This document shows positions 27,136-36,903 of a stretch of 64,000 bases of DNA, piece after piece. The DNA comes from an alpha proteobacterium HIMB5. GTDB taxonomy: Bacteria > Pseudomonadota > Alphaproteobacteria > Pelagibacterales > Pelagibacteraceae. Under the pieces are notes generated by a model. That model ran no database searches. It worked only from the letters and a program-made list of their open reading frames with translations, and was not told the origin of the DNA. Location: the NCBI GenBank assembly GCA_000299095.1, contig CP003809.1:744001-808000 (forward strand), written 5' to 3'. A program made the translations under genes and the position numbers. Within the stretch, counting starts at the first letter, position 1, and every line of letters starts with the position of its first letter.

Positions 27136-27701
27136 ATTCTTTTTCCATTATTAAAAAAACCTGATTGATATGTATGTAAATAATCTGTTTTTGAACCAGC
27201 ATTTCCTGATGCTTGAATTTCAGCTCTTCCATTTTCTGGAGCAGACCCATCAGGTAGAAAACAAAAAAAATTATTTGCTGCAGATACCTTTGAGCAATTT
27301 CCAGTAGTCGTTGTGCATCTACTAACTGTCATATGCTCAAGTTTTTTTGTTAAGTCAGTTTTTTTAGTTCCTTTATCGTTAGTTCCATCAAAGTCTGAGC
27401 ATTTAGTTGAAGTTGATTTGTGATATTCTACGTTATATCTGTTTAATCCTTGAGCTTGCCAAACTTCAAGATCTGCAGTGTTATTGGTATTATCATTAAC
27501 TATTCTGATTGTATAAGCGTTACCTTCCTCTAAAGATAACTGTCTTACATAATTGACCTGTCCTCTAATAGTTGCAAGATCATTTTCAAAATTTTCTTGT
27601 TCACCAAAGTTATCTATTGCGGGAAATCCAACAGCGCCAATCACTGCAATTATACCAATTGTGGTCATTAGCTCTAAAATACTGAAACCGTTTTTTGCCA
27701 T
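27132..27701 (-). CDS. fimT: FimT/GspH-like minor pilin
   Basis: A 189-residue prepilin with a very short leader (MAKNG), cleavage before FSILE so that Glu is at +5, the hydrophobic helix LMTTIGIIAVIGAVGFPAI and the GspH/FimT-like region NDLATIRGQVNYVRQLSLEEGNAYTIRIV. Four Cys residues lie in the head domain, possibly in disulfides. FimT proteins are minor pilins, and in some species bind DNA during natural transformation. First of four consecutive prepilin genes; it overlaps the PilV start by 4 bp. Confidence 0.85.
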   Translation of the reverse strand: MAKNGFSILELMTTIGIIAVIGAVGFPAIDNFGEQENFENDLATIRGQVNYVRQLSLEEGNAYTIRIVNDNTNNTADLEVWQAQGLNRYNVEYHKSTSTKCSDFDGTNDKGTKKTDLTKKLEHMTVSRCTTTTGNCSKVSAANNFFCFLPDGSAPENGRAEIQASGNAGSKTDYLHTYQSGFFNNGKRM

Positions 27702-27784
27702 ATAAATTTATTATATTAAAATAAAAGATAATATTTAATATTTATATAATAAAAAACAAATTTTAAAAAAAAATTATTTAATAC

Positions 27785-29074
27785 TTATCCAACGGCTTGA
27801 CCTATGCTGAATATCGGCATGTAAAGAGCAATCATCAAAACACCAATAATTGCTCCAATTAAAACAATCATAAGTGGTTCAATAATTGAGGATAAGGCTG
27901 CAACCACCCCATCGAATTCTTCCTCATAATAGTTGGCAATTGATTGAAACATTTCTTCCATATTACCAGTTCTTTCTCCAACGGCTGTGAGTTGTGCAAG
28001 CGCTGGCGGAAAAATATGTTCTTCTTGTTTAAGAAGATCTGATAAGTTTTGACCAGTAACTATCTGTTTTCCAATTCTCTCAAGTGCATATATGAATACT
28101 AAATTTAGTGTTACTGACTTAGATATTTTTATTGTATCTATAATGCTTACACCCGCTCTTGTTAAATTAGCCATGATCATGCACATTCTTGATACAGTTG
28201 CTTTAACTATCAAATCACCAAATAAAGGAAATTTTAAAAACCTTTTGTGCATGGTATGTCTAAAGCCTTCAATATTTTTATATAAAAAATTATAACTAAC
28301 TCTAATAATAATTATTATACCTATAATTTTCATTATATTTGTAGGATCTGCAATAAATTTACTTGCATTGACAATCACTAGAGTTGCAGCTGGTAATTTT
28401 ACACCCATTGCGCCATACATTTTTTCAAATACGGGGACTACTTTCCACAACATAAAAATTGTAATCGTGGTTGCAACAGTTAACAACATCACTGGATAAA
28501 ATAATGCACTTTTAATTCCTGATCTTATTTTTGCATTTTTTTCAAGTAGCTCTACAAGCTTTATCAAAAACTCATCAAGTTTACCACTTGCCTCTCCAGC
28601 TGAAATCATATTCAGATATATGTTGTCAAAAATAGTAGGATGTTTAGCAAATGCGTCAGTTAAATTCATACCACCATTTAAATCCTTAACAACTGTATGA
28701 GCGGTCATTTTCATTTTCATATGGACTGTTTGATCTCTGATCATCATTATTGACTCCAGAATAGGCAATCCAGCTTTGATCATAGTTGCAACTTTTTTTG
28801 TAAATTGTAATAATTCTTTTGGAGGAACTTTCGCCCAAGGACCAAAATTTAGATAAATATTTCCTTTTGAAATAATAATTGGAGCATTGCTTATTGGAAT
28901 ATCATCCAATGACTGAGATCCCTTAGAATTAGATTTTCCTGTCGCTTTTGCAATTTTGGTTACAATTATTTTTTTTTTTCTTAATTCAATTGCAGCTGCT
29001 TTTGGATCAGATGCAGAAATTTCACCTGTTATTTTTTTTCCAGCTTGTATTCCCGCATACTCAAAATTTGCCAT
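27785..29074 (-). CDS. pilC: Type IV pilus inner-membrane platform protein (PilC/GspF)
   Basis: A 429-residue protein with an N-terminal soluble segment (FEYAGIQAGKKITGEISA..) and two repeated GspF domains (about 90-215 and 290-420), each ending in membrane helices. Family residues such as KVATMIKAGLPILESI, ISAGEASGKLDEFL and VGERTGNMEEMFQSIA are present in both halves. It forms the platform on which the PilB and PilT ATPases act. It sits 3 bp after the PilB gene and 83 bp before the minor pilins; that small gap is AT-rich without a recognisable terminator. Confidence 0.94.
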   Translation of the reverse strand: MANFEYAGIQAGKKITGEISASDPKAAAIELRKKKIIVTKIAKATGKSNSKGSQSLDDIPISNAPIIISKGNIYLNFGPWAKVPPKELLQFTKKVATMIKAGLPILESIMMIRDQTVHMKMKMTAHTVVKDLNGGMNLTDAFAKHPTIFDNIYLNMISAGEASGKLDEFLIKLVELLEKNAKIRSGIKSALFYPVMLLTVATTITIFMLWKVVPVFEKMYGAMGVKLPAATLVIVNASKFIADPTNIMKIIGIIIIIRVSYNFLYKNIEGFRHTMHKRFLKFPLFGDLIVKATVSRMCMIMANLTRAGVSIIDTIKISKSVTLNLVFIYALERIGKQIVTGQNLSDLLKQEEHIFPPALAQLTAVGERTGNMEEMFQSIANYYEEEFDGVVAALSSIIEPLMIVLIGAIIGVLMIALYMPIFSIGQAVG

Positions 29075-29077
29075 AAA

Positions 29078-30829
29078 TTATACTACTAAGATTCTAGAAT
29101 ATTCCTCTACAGATAATATACCTTTTTTAATAAAATTTCTTCCAATAGTTTGCATTGTCTTAAACCCATCCTTAACAGCAATGTCTAGCATTTCATCTCC
29201 TCTTGCGTCTCTTAGAATAGCTGTTTCAAGATTTGGAGTTTTCTTTAAAACCTCATAAATACCTTGTCTACCTTTATATCCAGTATTGTTACACTCCGTA
29301 CATCCTTGACCTTTTTTTGGTTTAAAAGTTGAGAGTTCTTCCTCATTAAAACCAAACTGTAAAAGACTCTCTTTTGTTGCTTTATCATCGTCTTGAATAC
29401 AGGATGAACAATTTTTTCTTGCAAGTCTTTGTGCTACTATCAAACTTAAAGCAGATGCAACCATAAAATTTGGTACACCCATGTTTGTTAATCTTACGAC
29501 AGTTGAGACAGCATCGTTTGTGTGTAAAGTACTCAGTAATAAGTGCCCTGTAAGTGCAGCTTTAATTGCAATATCAACAGTTGATTTATCCCTTATTTCT
29601 CCAACTAAAATAACTTCAGGGTCTTGTCTTAAAAAAGATTTTAGTATTGCTTCAAAAGTCAAACCAATTTCATCATTTGCTTGAATTTGACCTACTCCTT
29701 TTAAATAAAATTCGACAGGGTCTTCTGCTGTCATTATATTTGTACCAGGATTATTAATTTTTTTGATACATCCATATAAAGTAGTACTTTTTCCACTTCC
29801 TGTAGGCCCTGTAACTAAAACCATTCCTTGAGGTGCTGTAATAGCTGTAACTAGTTTATCATAATCATCTTTATCTAAACCAATTTGTTCTAAACCTAAA
29901 TCAGGTCCAGCAGCAAGCAAACGCATTACAACTCTTTCACCTTCTTTTGCAGGTATCACAGAAAATCTAACGTCAATATCTACATCATCCTCATTTTTAG
30001 GAGTTGGATTTTTAAATTGTAATTTGCCATCCTGTGGTAATCTTTTTTCTGAAATATCACATCCAGACATAATTTTTAATCTTGTAATAATTGCATTATA
30101 GTTATCCATTAAAAATTGTTTGAATTGTAATTGTTCTTGTAAGACACCATCTTTTCTAAACCTTACTTGTGCTTCACCTCTTCTAAATACTTCAATGTGA
30201 ATATCACTAGTACCACTTAAAAATGACTCAATTAATAATTTATCAACAAATTCTACCACTGCATTCTCTTCACCAGCATTTTTTGCATTTGGTACTTTTA
30301 CATTTATATTAGGTTTTGATAAATTTTGCGATTTTGTAGATTGAGTTGCTTGTGTTTTAGGTTCTTGTGTAGCCTCAATGACAGCTTTAAATTTCAGAGC
30401 TTGATCAAGATTAGATGGTTTTGCAACGTATAACTCAACATTACATCCAGTCATACTTTTAATTTTACCTGCCAATGTAGATTTTGTTGGATCAAATAAA
30501 GCTATTTTTAAAATTCTACCAGTAAGTTCAAATGGCAACATTTCATTTTCCATTATGAAATCTTTAGGTAATTTTTTTACTGCATCTTTTTTGATTGTCT
30601 GTTCCGTTAAAACAATTTTTCTTAAAGCATAATTTCTGGATACAGCAGCTACAATATCATCCTCTGATACTAAATTATCATTTATTAAATACTCAAGAAT
30701 ACCAAGTGGAACTTTTCCATTGCTTTCAAATTTTTTTTTTGCTTCGTTTAAGCTGGTCTCAGATAATTTTCCTGTTGTCTTAAGTAGATTAGATATTTTA
30801 AGACTAATATCTGGATTTATTGATGGCAT
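29078..30829 (-). CDS. pilB: Type IV pilus extension ATPase (PilB/GspE)
   Basis: A 583-residue ATPase. An MshEN/GspE N-terminal domain is at about 1-150, a low-complexity Thr/Gln/Ser linker at 150-175, and the secretion ATPase core after that. It has Walker A GPTGSGKST (341-349), the aspartate box AEDPVEF, Walker B VILVGEIRD (406-414), the His box STLHTNDA, and the tetracysteine zinc motif CSSC (474-477) / CTEC (510-513) typical of assembly ATPases. It drives pilus polymerisation at the inner membrane with PilC and the PilMN/PilP complex encoded alongside. Confidence 0.95.
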   Translation of the reverse strand: MPSINPDISLKISNLLKTTGKLSETSLNEAKKKFESNGKVPLGILEYLINDNLVSEDDIVAAVSRNYALRKIVLTEQTIKKDAVKKLPKDFIMENEMLPFELTGRILKIALFDPTKSTLAGKIKSMTGCNVELYVAKPSNLDQALKFKAVIEATQEPKTQATQSTKSQNLSKPNINVKVPNAKNAGEENAVVEFVDKLLIESFLSGTSDIHIEVFRRGEAQVRFRKDGVLQEQLQFKQFLMDNYNAIITRLKIMSGCDISEKRLPQDGKLQFKNPTPKNEDDVDIDVRFSVIPAKEGERVVMRLLAAGPDLGLEQIGLDKDDYDKLVTAITAPQGMVLVTGPTGSGKSTTLYGCIKKINNPGTNIMTAEDPVEFYLKGVGQIQANDEIGLTFEAILKSFLRQDPEVILVGEIRDKSTVDIAIKAALTGHLLLSTLHTNDAVSTVVRLTNMGVPNFMVASALSLIVAQRLARKNCSSCIQDDDKATKESLLQFGFNEEELSTFKPKKGQGCTECNNTGYKGRQGIYEVLKKTPNLETAILRDARGDEMLDIAVKDGFKTMQTIGRNFIKKGILSVEEYSRILVV

Positions 30830-30855
30830 ATAAAAGTTATATTAAAAAATATGAC

Positions 30856-32490
30856 TTATACAATATTAGCGCTTAGAAATATCAACAGTTGTGTTTTGTC
30901 GTCTGATTGAGTTTTTTCTTGAAAAAATAGACCTAATAAAGGGATTTTTGAGAAGAAAGGAACATAGTTTTTACTGTTCACTCTTGTATTTTTATATACA
31001 CCGCCCAAGACAGCTACATCTCCTGCATTTATTGTAATTACAGAAGTGATTCCTTGTTCTTGTGTTGTTACGCTTCCGTCTGCTAACGACGATCCTGGTT
31101 CATCATTAGAAATTTCTAGTTCTAATTTAACTTGAGTATCATGAATTATTTCTGGAGTAACAGTTATGCTTAAGTTTTGTGGAATTTCTTCTGTACTTCC
31201 AGCGGCATCACCTGATGCAGGTATTACTTTAACTAATGTAGTTCCTTGAGTTAAATTAGCTTCTTCTCTATCCATTGCAAATAATTTTGGATTTGAAACA
31301 GTTTCTGTATTAGCATCATTAACAGATGAATTGATTATAGCTTTAATTTTTGTCATGCCAATATTACCCAATAAAAAAGCTCCACCTGCAACAGATATAT
31401 CATCTGCTGTATAACCGGTGTTAGTTAAACCATCTGTTGGTGTGTTTGAAGGTGAAAATTCACTAGTATTACTTGGGTTAGTGTCTATACCAACCATTGT
31501 AATTCTATCTCGTCCATTAATAACTTGCTGAACGTTAGCTGCATCTAATTTAGCACTAAAGCTTTTTGTAAAACCATCTGATGCATTAATAATATAAGCT
31601 TCAATCATCACCTGTTTTTTTTCTAGGTCAATTTTATCTAAAATATTTTCAGCTTGATTTAGTTGAGCATAAGTTCCTGTTATAATAATTTGGTTATTTT
31701 TTTCATCATCAACCATTGAAAATCCTTCTGCCTCACCCATTACTTCTCCTAATGAGTCTACTAAGTCTCCTGATTTTTGATAAAACACTTTAAATACCTC
31801 TGTCACTACTGGTTCATTGCTCTCACCATCAGTACTTACTGAACCACCAATTTCAAGCGACGCCAAATTATTATTCACTTCAATTGTATTATCTATTTTG
31901 GATTTTTCTAATTCTGCAAAAAATTCTTTTGTATGTACTCTTAAGAGACCAGAGTCTTCATCAACTGTCATGATTAAATTATTAATATCTAAAATAGCAT
32001 ACACTGCTGATCCCCATTTAATATTTTCAAAGTCAATTGTTATTTCTCCATTAACTTCATCACCAATAATTATATTTCTTTGAACTAGGCTAGCAAATAA
32101 CTTCAAGGCTGCTTTAATATTCATATTATTAAGTTTTAAACTTACTTCGGTAGTTTCAAGTTTTTTAATTTCTAAGTTTCTATCTATAACTTTTAAAGAT
32201 TTTTTTTCTAATTCAACACCATTGGTTAAAGAAACTCTTCTAGTCATCATTTTTTTATTATTCTCATTTTTGCCAACAATTTCTTGAGCTGCATCGGCAA
32301 ATTCGTCTGAAGTTTTTCTAAAATTTTCAGCACTAGATTTTACATTAAATGCTTCAATATCTTGAACAGCACCTTTATCTTTTTGCTGATAAGCCATTTT
32401 TGGTCTATCAGACATACTACAGGCACTTAGTGAAATGATCATTAAACTCAAGAGAATATATTTTAATTTTGGTGCAAAAAAGTTATTCAT
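30856..32490 (-). CDS. pilQ: Type IV pilus secretin, lipoprotein form (PilQ/MshL/GspD family)
   Basis: A 544-residue protein with a lipoprotein signal: the lipobox LSAC at residues 21-24 would lipidate Cys24. A STN/N-domain region lies at about 110-190 (SLKLNNMNIKAALKLFASLVQRNIIIG), an N1-type domain at about 220-280, and the secretin barrel core at about 290-544. It ends in VPFFSKIPLLGLFFQEK.. and LLIFLSANI, hallmark secretin segments. It would form the outer-membrane pilus channel. The lipidated start makes it closer in style to MshL than to classical PilQ, and a separate pilotin may not be needed. It is coupled to the LysM/PilP gene upstream by TAATG. Confidence 0.93.
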   Translation of the reverse strand: MNNFFAPKLKYILLSLMIISLSACSMSDRPKMAYQQKDKGAVQDIEAFNVKSSAENFRKTSDEFADAAQEIVGKNENNKKMMTRRVSLTNGVELEKKSLKVIDRNLEIKKLETTEVSLKLNNMNIKAALKLFASLVQRNIIIGDEVNGEITIDFENIKWGSAVYAILDINNLIMTVDEDSGLLRVHTKEFFAELEKSKIDNTIEVNNNLASLEIGGSVSTDGESNEPVVTEVFKVFYQKSGDLVDSLGEVMGEAEGFSMVDDEKNNQIIITGTYAQLNQAENILDKIDLEKKQVMIEAYIINASDGFTKSFSAKLDAANVQQVINGRDRITMVGIDTNPSNTSEFSPSNTPTDGLTNTGYTADDISVAGGAFLLGNIGMTKIKAIINSSVNDANTETVSNPKLFAMDREEANLTQGTTLVKVIPASGDAAGSTEEIPQNLSITVTPEIIHDTQVKLELEISNDEPGSSLADGSVTTQEQGITSVITINAGDVAVLGGVYKNTRVNSKNYVPFFSKIPLLGLFFQEKTQSDDKTQLLIFLSANIV

Positions 32491-33686
32491 TAATTAAACA
32501 AATCCTCTACGTTAGTTACCGTTTCATTATCATCATTCTCTGATTGATTTTCAATCAGTGAATCATCTTCACTATTATCTATATTTTCACTTATATCTGT
32601 ATCATTATTTGATTGAGGTAAAGATGCAATTGCCTGACCGACTATTGGTGTGTTTATTAAAAATTCAAATTCAATATTATCTTCTAGTACAATCATACGA
32701 GTACTTTCAATGGAAACAATTACTCCATCTCTATTTCCTATTCTATCTCCTTCTCTTACCATGAATTGTCCACCATCAATTTCAACTATAGCCAAATTTT
32801 TTCTGTCTATATTAAAATCATTAATACTTTTTTTACTCAAATTTTCATAATCTATCTTATTGTTTGCGTAGATAGGAATTTTGATTAGTTGGTTTTCATT
32901 TAATACTAAAGTATTATCATCAAAATTATTAAAGCTAATTAATTCTGAAGTTTCCCTTTCATATCTACCTGCAATATCGCTAATTGTTTCATTCTCATCT
33001 GTAACGTGAATAAAAAATGGCAATAAAAGTTTATCTCCAATTAATAAAATGTCTTCCTCATTAATATCGTTGTATGAGGCTAATTGAATTGGATCTATTT
33101 TATATCTTTCTGCAACAGCATTTAAACTTTGGCCTTCTTTAACTATATGGAATCTATTTGGAATTACTAGTTTATCGCCAATCACAAGTTTTCTTGAACC
33201 TGGATAAATAGCGTTAGCAAGTTCAATCTCTCTTAGTGAAAAACCATATCTAAATGCAATTTTTTCTATAGTTTCATTTTCTTCGATAGTATGAGTTGTA
33301 GGAATGTTTGCTTTATCAATTTTTCTTATTTTTTGTCTTACAAAATTATCTTTAGACTCTTTACTTAGAGCTGTGCCTTTTAAAGTGTAATTTTTAAGTG
33401 AAAATGCAACCATTGGATCAATATTTAAAACTGTGATAATTTCTTCACTATTCGTTTCATTTTCCACTATTTCTATTGTTTCTTGATCTTCCTCAAAAAG
33501 ATCCTCTGCAACTTCTAAATCTTGTTCCTCTTCAATTACTTCTTCAACATCAAGTTCAACGACTTCTTCTTTTAATTCTGTTATTTCTTCTTCTTTAATT
33601 ATTCCAATTTCATTTGTAAATGGGTCATTAGATAAAACATTAGAGTGATAAAAAAATAAAAGTATTGTTAATAAAATTTTTATCAT
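32490..33686 (-). CDS. PilP-like pilus alignment protein carrying three inserted LysM domains
   Basis: A 398-residue exported protein: signal peptide to about residue 19 and an acidic low-complexity linker at about 30-80. A PilP-like segment comes next at about 90-107 (PMVAFSLKNYTLKGTAL), then LysM domains at about 131-176, 179-223 and 225-272. A second PilP-like segment at about 296-350 (LAIVEIDGGQFMVREGDRIGNRDGVIVSIESTRMIVLED) and an acidic tail close it. PilP links the PilMNO inner-membrane complex to the PilQ secretin, and LysM binds peptidoglycan, so this protein probably anchors the secretin channel to the wall, as FimV or TsaP do elsewhere. Its position between pilMN and pilQ fits. The PilP reading is by pattern and context. 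Confidence 0.78.
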   Translation of the reverse strand: MIKILLTILLFFYHSNVLSNDPFTNEIGIIKEEEITELKEEVVELDVEEVIEEEQDLEVAEDLFEEDQETIEIVENETNSEEIITVLNIDPMVAFSLKNYTLKGTALSKESKDNFVRQKIRKIDKANIPTTHTIEENETIEKIAFRYGFSLREIELANAIYPGSRKLVIGDKLVIPNRFHIVKEGQSLNAVAERYKIDPIQLASYNDINEEDILLIGDKLLLPFFIHVTDENETISDIAGRYERETSELISFNNFDDNTLVLNENQLIKIPIYANNKIDYENLSKKSINDFNIDRKNLAIVEIDGGQFMVREGDRIGNRDGVIVSIESTRMIVLEDNIEFEFLINTPIVGQAIASLPQSNNDTDISENIDNSEDDSLIENQSENDDNETVTNVEDLFN

Positions 33687-35452
33687 TTCTTTTTACTCTC
33701 TTTTGTAAGTTCAAAAACTACAGCTTCGTCATCAAAAAATTCATCATCAACTGGCTTTAAAGATAAACTAGAATTAAATTTTTTTGTGATATTTTCATTA
33801 GGGATTTCTTCAATTTTTGGAGCAGGTTGACCTTCTATTGTATACAAGTCAATTCTATCTTTTTCTGAAAACTCAACCATCGCTTCTATCTTGCTATCAT
33901 TTACAACATCATTTTCTGAAAAGTTATTCATCATATTGACAACAGCTTGGTCATTTTTAGCTACCCCTGAAAATAAAATATTTGTTTTTTCTTCAATTCC
34001 AAAACTTGTCAATCTTATATCTTTTGGGATAATTTTATTCAGATTTGCATAAAGATTTGCAGTTGTCTTTAAATTAGATCCTAAAGAGCTGGCTTGTTCA
34101 ACTTCTTGATTAATTTTTTGAATTTTTGCCTGATAACCGTTTAGAACATTTTGTTTTTGTTCTAAATCTTCTTTTAAAGATGCAGCTGCAGCTAATTTTG
34201 ATGAATTGTTAAACATTTTAAATATCTTGAATGGCACAACATGGGCTGCAAAAGCCAAGATAAAAACCATTGAAACTATTAGACAAACATTTCCTAGAGA
34301 TTTAGATCTTCTGTTAATTTTTACTTGCTCAAAATTAGATAATAAATTTATAGATATGATTTCATTTGTAGGGCTATTAAATGAATTTAATTTTCTTGAA
34401 GCAATTCCAATAGCTTCTGATGCCAAAGATTTATTGCTCAATGAATCTATATATTTTTTTGCTTCATTAGAAAATTCAATTGAATCTTCTGGGTTGTAAT
34501 GTTTAACTACAACATCACCTAGTTGACGTTCAATTCCTTTGGCAAGGTTTTTGACTTTTGATTTATCTGTAACAACTGTAATTATACTTATTGGATCAAA
34601 TTCATATTTTGTTTCATACTCAACAAGTGCTTGTTTTATTTGTGAACTTAATCTCTCAAAAATCTCATCCCAAAATTCTGTTTCCACTGTTTCAACTTCT
34701 TCCATAGTATCAAGCAAAACCTGATCAGCCTCAATTATATTTAGCTCCGAATATTGAAAACCTTTAGTTGAAGATACTGTAATATTTTTCGACTCTTTTG
34801 TGTAATTGAAAATTACATTTGGTGTTTCAAAACCATCTTTACTAAGTTCTATTAACTGAGTATTAATATGTGAAAAAGGAGCAATATCTATTACTACAGG
34901 GTTGTATCCTGCAAGTCTGAATATATTTGAATATGCCTCAACATATTTTTTTTCCATTGTGACAAGAACAATATCCATGATGCCAATCTCTTCATTAATA
35001 TTCACCACAGAGTAACTTGTTTCAAATTCCTCTAAACTTTCAGGTGTTTCATCAAATTGATCCCAAAAACCTCCTACTGCATTAGCATCTCTAAGACTAT
35101 CTTCATCCATTACTGGAATTTGCAAATTATAAATCTGAGCTTGTGAAGAATTTAAAGATATTGCAACATCTCGCGTTTTTGTTTTTATTGAGTCTAAAGC
35201 ATTTTTAACTTGATCACTTAAATAAGTAGTTGCAGATAAAAAATCTTGATCTTCTCCTATTCCTGCAATTTGTTGATTTGAAAAATTATCTACTTTGCAA
35301 GTATTCTTTTTAAATGATATTTCTGCAGCTTGAATATATTTATCCCTTATAACTACTCCAATTACTTTCTCTTTATTTGAATGAGATTTTCCAATTAATT
35401 TTATAATTGGTGCAAAAGCTTTTGATATTGGAGGCCCTAATTTGTCTATCAT
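33683..35452 (-). CDS. PilM-PilN fusion protein of the type IV pilus
   Basis: A 589-residue protein. Residues about 28-355 read as the actin-like PilM fold (VIGVVIRDKYIQAAEIS at the start, AYSNIFRLAGYNPVVIDIAPFS in the middle, ASEAIGIASRKLN at the end). Without a break, residues 365-540 follow as PilN: the INLLSNFEQVK motif that binds PilM in other systems, one transmembrane helix at about 387-408, a periplasmic coiled coil and a ferredoxin-like domain. The C-terminal 50 residues are acidic and periplasmic. In most bacteria these are separate genes. First gene of the pilus operon, overlapping the next gene by 4 bp (ATGA). No PilO gene follows. Confidence 0.85.
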   Translation of the reverse strand: MIDKLGPPISKAFAPIIKLIGKSHSNKEKVIGVVIRDKYIQAAEISFKKNTCKVDNFSNQQIAGIGEDQDFLSATTYLSDQVKNALDSIKTKTRDVAISLNSSQAQIYNLQIPVMDEDSLRDANAVGGFWDQFDETPESLEEFETSYSVVNINEEIGIMDIVLVTMEKKYVEAYSNIFRLAGYNPVVIDIAPFSHINTQLIELSKDGFETPNVIFNYTKESKNITVSSTKGFQYSELNIIEADQVLLDTMEEVETVETEFWDEIFERLSSQIKQALVEYETKYEFDPISIITVVTDKSKVKNLAKGIERQLGDVVVKHYNPEDSIEFSNEAKKYIDSLSNKSLASEAIGIASRKLNSFNSPTNEIISINLLSNFEQVKINRRSKSLGNVCLIVSMVFILAFAAHVVPFKIFKMFNNSSKLAAAASLKEDLEQKQNVLNGYQAKIQKINQEVEQASSLGSNLKTTANLYANLNKIIPKDIRLTSFGIEEKTNILFSGVAKNDQAVVNMMNNFSENDVVNDSKIEAMVEFSEKDRIDLYTIEGQPAPKIEEIPNENITKKFNSSLSLKPVDDEFFDDEAVVFELTKESKKK

Positions 35453-35586
35453 TTTTTTATAAAACCTTTAAGAATCACAATAAAGAATACCGATTCGCTG
35501 CACAAGCATTAGTTGTAAAGCATAATAAATTAGTCGACATTAAAAAAAACTTGAAAAATAGTAACTTTTAGAGCATCAACATCATT
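35453..35586. promoter_or_regulatory. Divergent promoter region between the pilus operon and pilT
   Basis: A 134-bp gap between outward-facing pilMN and pilT, the only sizeable non-coding DNA in the pilus locus, so both promoters should lie here. I see AT-rich DNA but no clear operator or hairpin. Confidence 0.5.
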
Positions 35587-36579
35587 ATGAGTCTGCAAGA
35601 TAAATTAAAGTCATACCCAAAAGATCATGATTTATCAGATATTCACATTAGATCGAATCAACCATTTGCAATAAGAGTAAATGGTGAAATTAAAGTTTTT
35701 AATAATGATGTAATCTCTAGACAAGATATAGAAACTTTTTGGAAACAATCATTAGATAAAGCACAGTATGATTATTTAATCAGTAATGGTGATTTAGATT
35801 TTGCAGTAGTAGTTGATGGGCAAAGATTTAGAGCTAATGGGTATTATTCTTCATACGGACCAAGTATGGTTCTAAGAAAAATTATAAGTGAAATACCAAA
35901 TATTGAAAAATTAGGTCTACCTCCAGCGGCACATGAAGCAATAACTCATAAAACTGGTTTAGTTTTAGTCACAGGGCAAACAGGTTCAGGTAAATCAACT
36001 TCTCTTGCTGCTATGATTGATCAAATAAATTCTCACAGAGCAGAAAATATTATTACGATTGAAGATCCGATAGAATTTGTTCACCCTGCAAAAAAAAGTA
36101 TAATTTCTCAAAGAGAAGTTGGTAAAGATACTGGGAGTTTTGCTAAAGCATTAAAATCAGCTTTAAGACAAGATCCAGATGTAATTCTTGTTGGTGAAAT
36201 GAGAGATCTTGAAACTATTTCTTTAGCACTTACTGCTGCAGAAACTGGTCACTTAGTTTTTGGAACTTTACATGCAAGTAGTGCGTCATCTACAATTACA
36301 AGAATTCTAGATGTTTTCCCCCCTGCGCAAAAAGAACAAGCTCAATCGATGTTAGCTGGATCAATAAGATTAGTAATGTCACAACAACTTTTAAAAAAAA
36401 AAGGAGGTGGCAGAATAGGTTGTCATGAAGTAATGACTGGAACTCCAGCTATAAGAAACTTAATTAGAGAAGGAAAAACAGAACAGATTCAATCAACCCT
36501 TCAAACTTCTGCTAAAGATGGAATGTTTACAATGGAAAAATGTCTAGAAGGGTTAAAGTTAAAAAAATTAGTAGATTAA
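35587..36579 (+). CDS. pilT: Type IV pilus retraction ATPase PilT
   Basis: A 330-residue hexameric ATPase: Walker A GQTGSGKST (130-138), aspartate box TIEDPIEF, Walker B DVILVGEMRD (about 198-207), His box GTLHASSA, and the retraction-ATPase hallmark AIRNLIREGK (288-297). It has no tetracysteine motif, unlike the PilB protein here. It depolymerises pili for twitching, DNA uptake or adhesion under tension. Its presence shows the pilus is probably retractile. It is divergent from the operon. Confidence 0.95.
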   Translation: MSLQDKLKSYPKDHDLSDIHIRSNQPFAIRVNGEIKVFNNDVISRQDIETFWKQSLDKAQYDYLISNGDLDFAVVVDGQRFRANGYYSSYGPSMVLRKIISEIPNIEKLGLPPAAHEAITHKTGLVLVTGQTGSGKSTSLAAMIDQINSHRAENIITIEDPIEFVHPAKKSIISQREVGKDTGSFAKALKSALRQDPDVILVGEMRDLETISLALTAAETGHLVFGTLHASSASSTITRILDVFPPAQKEQAQSMLAGSIRLVMSQQLLKKKGGGRIGCHEVMTGTPAIRNLIREGKTEQIQSTLQTSAKDGMFTMEKCLEGLKLKKLVD

Positions 36580-36903
36580 TTAATTTGGACTTTGAACAAA
36601 TCTTTGTTGAGGGACTGTTGCAGTAAACTTTCCAACACCAGTACAATTATTTTTTGTTTGCTCTCCTAAGCCTCGATTTACACTTGAAGGATTTGGATCG
36701 TTTGTGCCTTTGCATGTTAATTCTAAATTCATTTCTCCAGTAACTTCTACATTAATCTCTCTAAACTTAATATTACTGGCTGTAGACTTTGTAATAATAT
36801 TATTATAAAAATAATTTGCGATAAAAAATGCAAAAAATGCAATTAAAAATATTTTAATGTTTTCTAAATTTTTTTTAAATATATTTTTCATAACTTTCGT
36901 CAT
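36580..36903 (-). CDS. Small single-pass membrane protein, unknown
   Basis: A 107-residue protein with one N-terminal transmembrane helix (IKIFLIAFFAFFIANYFY) and a short extracytoplasmic domain with two Cys (ELTCKGTN .. KNNCTGVG). A Met at residue 5 is an alternative start; a GAGGA about 12 nt before the first ATG favours the longer form. Its 5' end overlaps the divergent secreted-protein gene by 47 bp. It ends exactly at the convergent pilT stop. No family recognised; it could be a pilus accessory protein by position only. Confidence 0.6.
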   Translation of the reverse strand: MTKVMKNIFKKNLENIKIFLIAFFAFFIANYFYNNIITKSTASNIKFREINVEVTGEMNLELTCKGTNDPNPSSVNRGLGEQTKNNCTGVGKFTATVPQQRFVQSPN

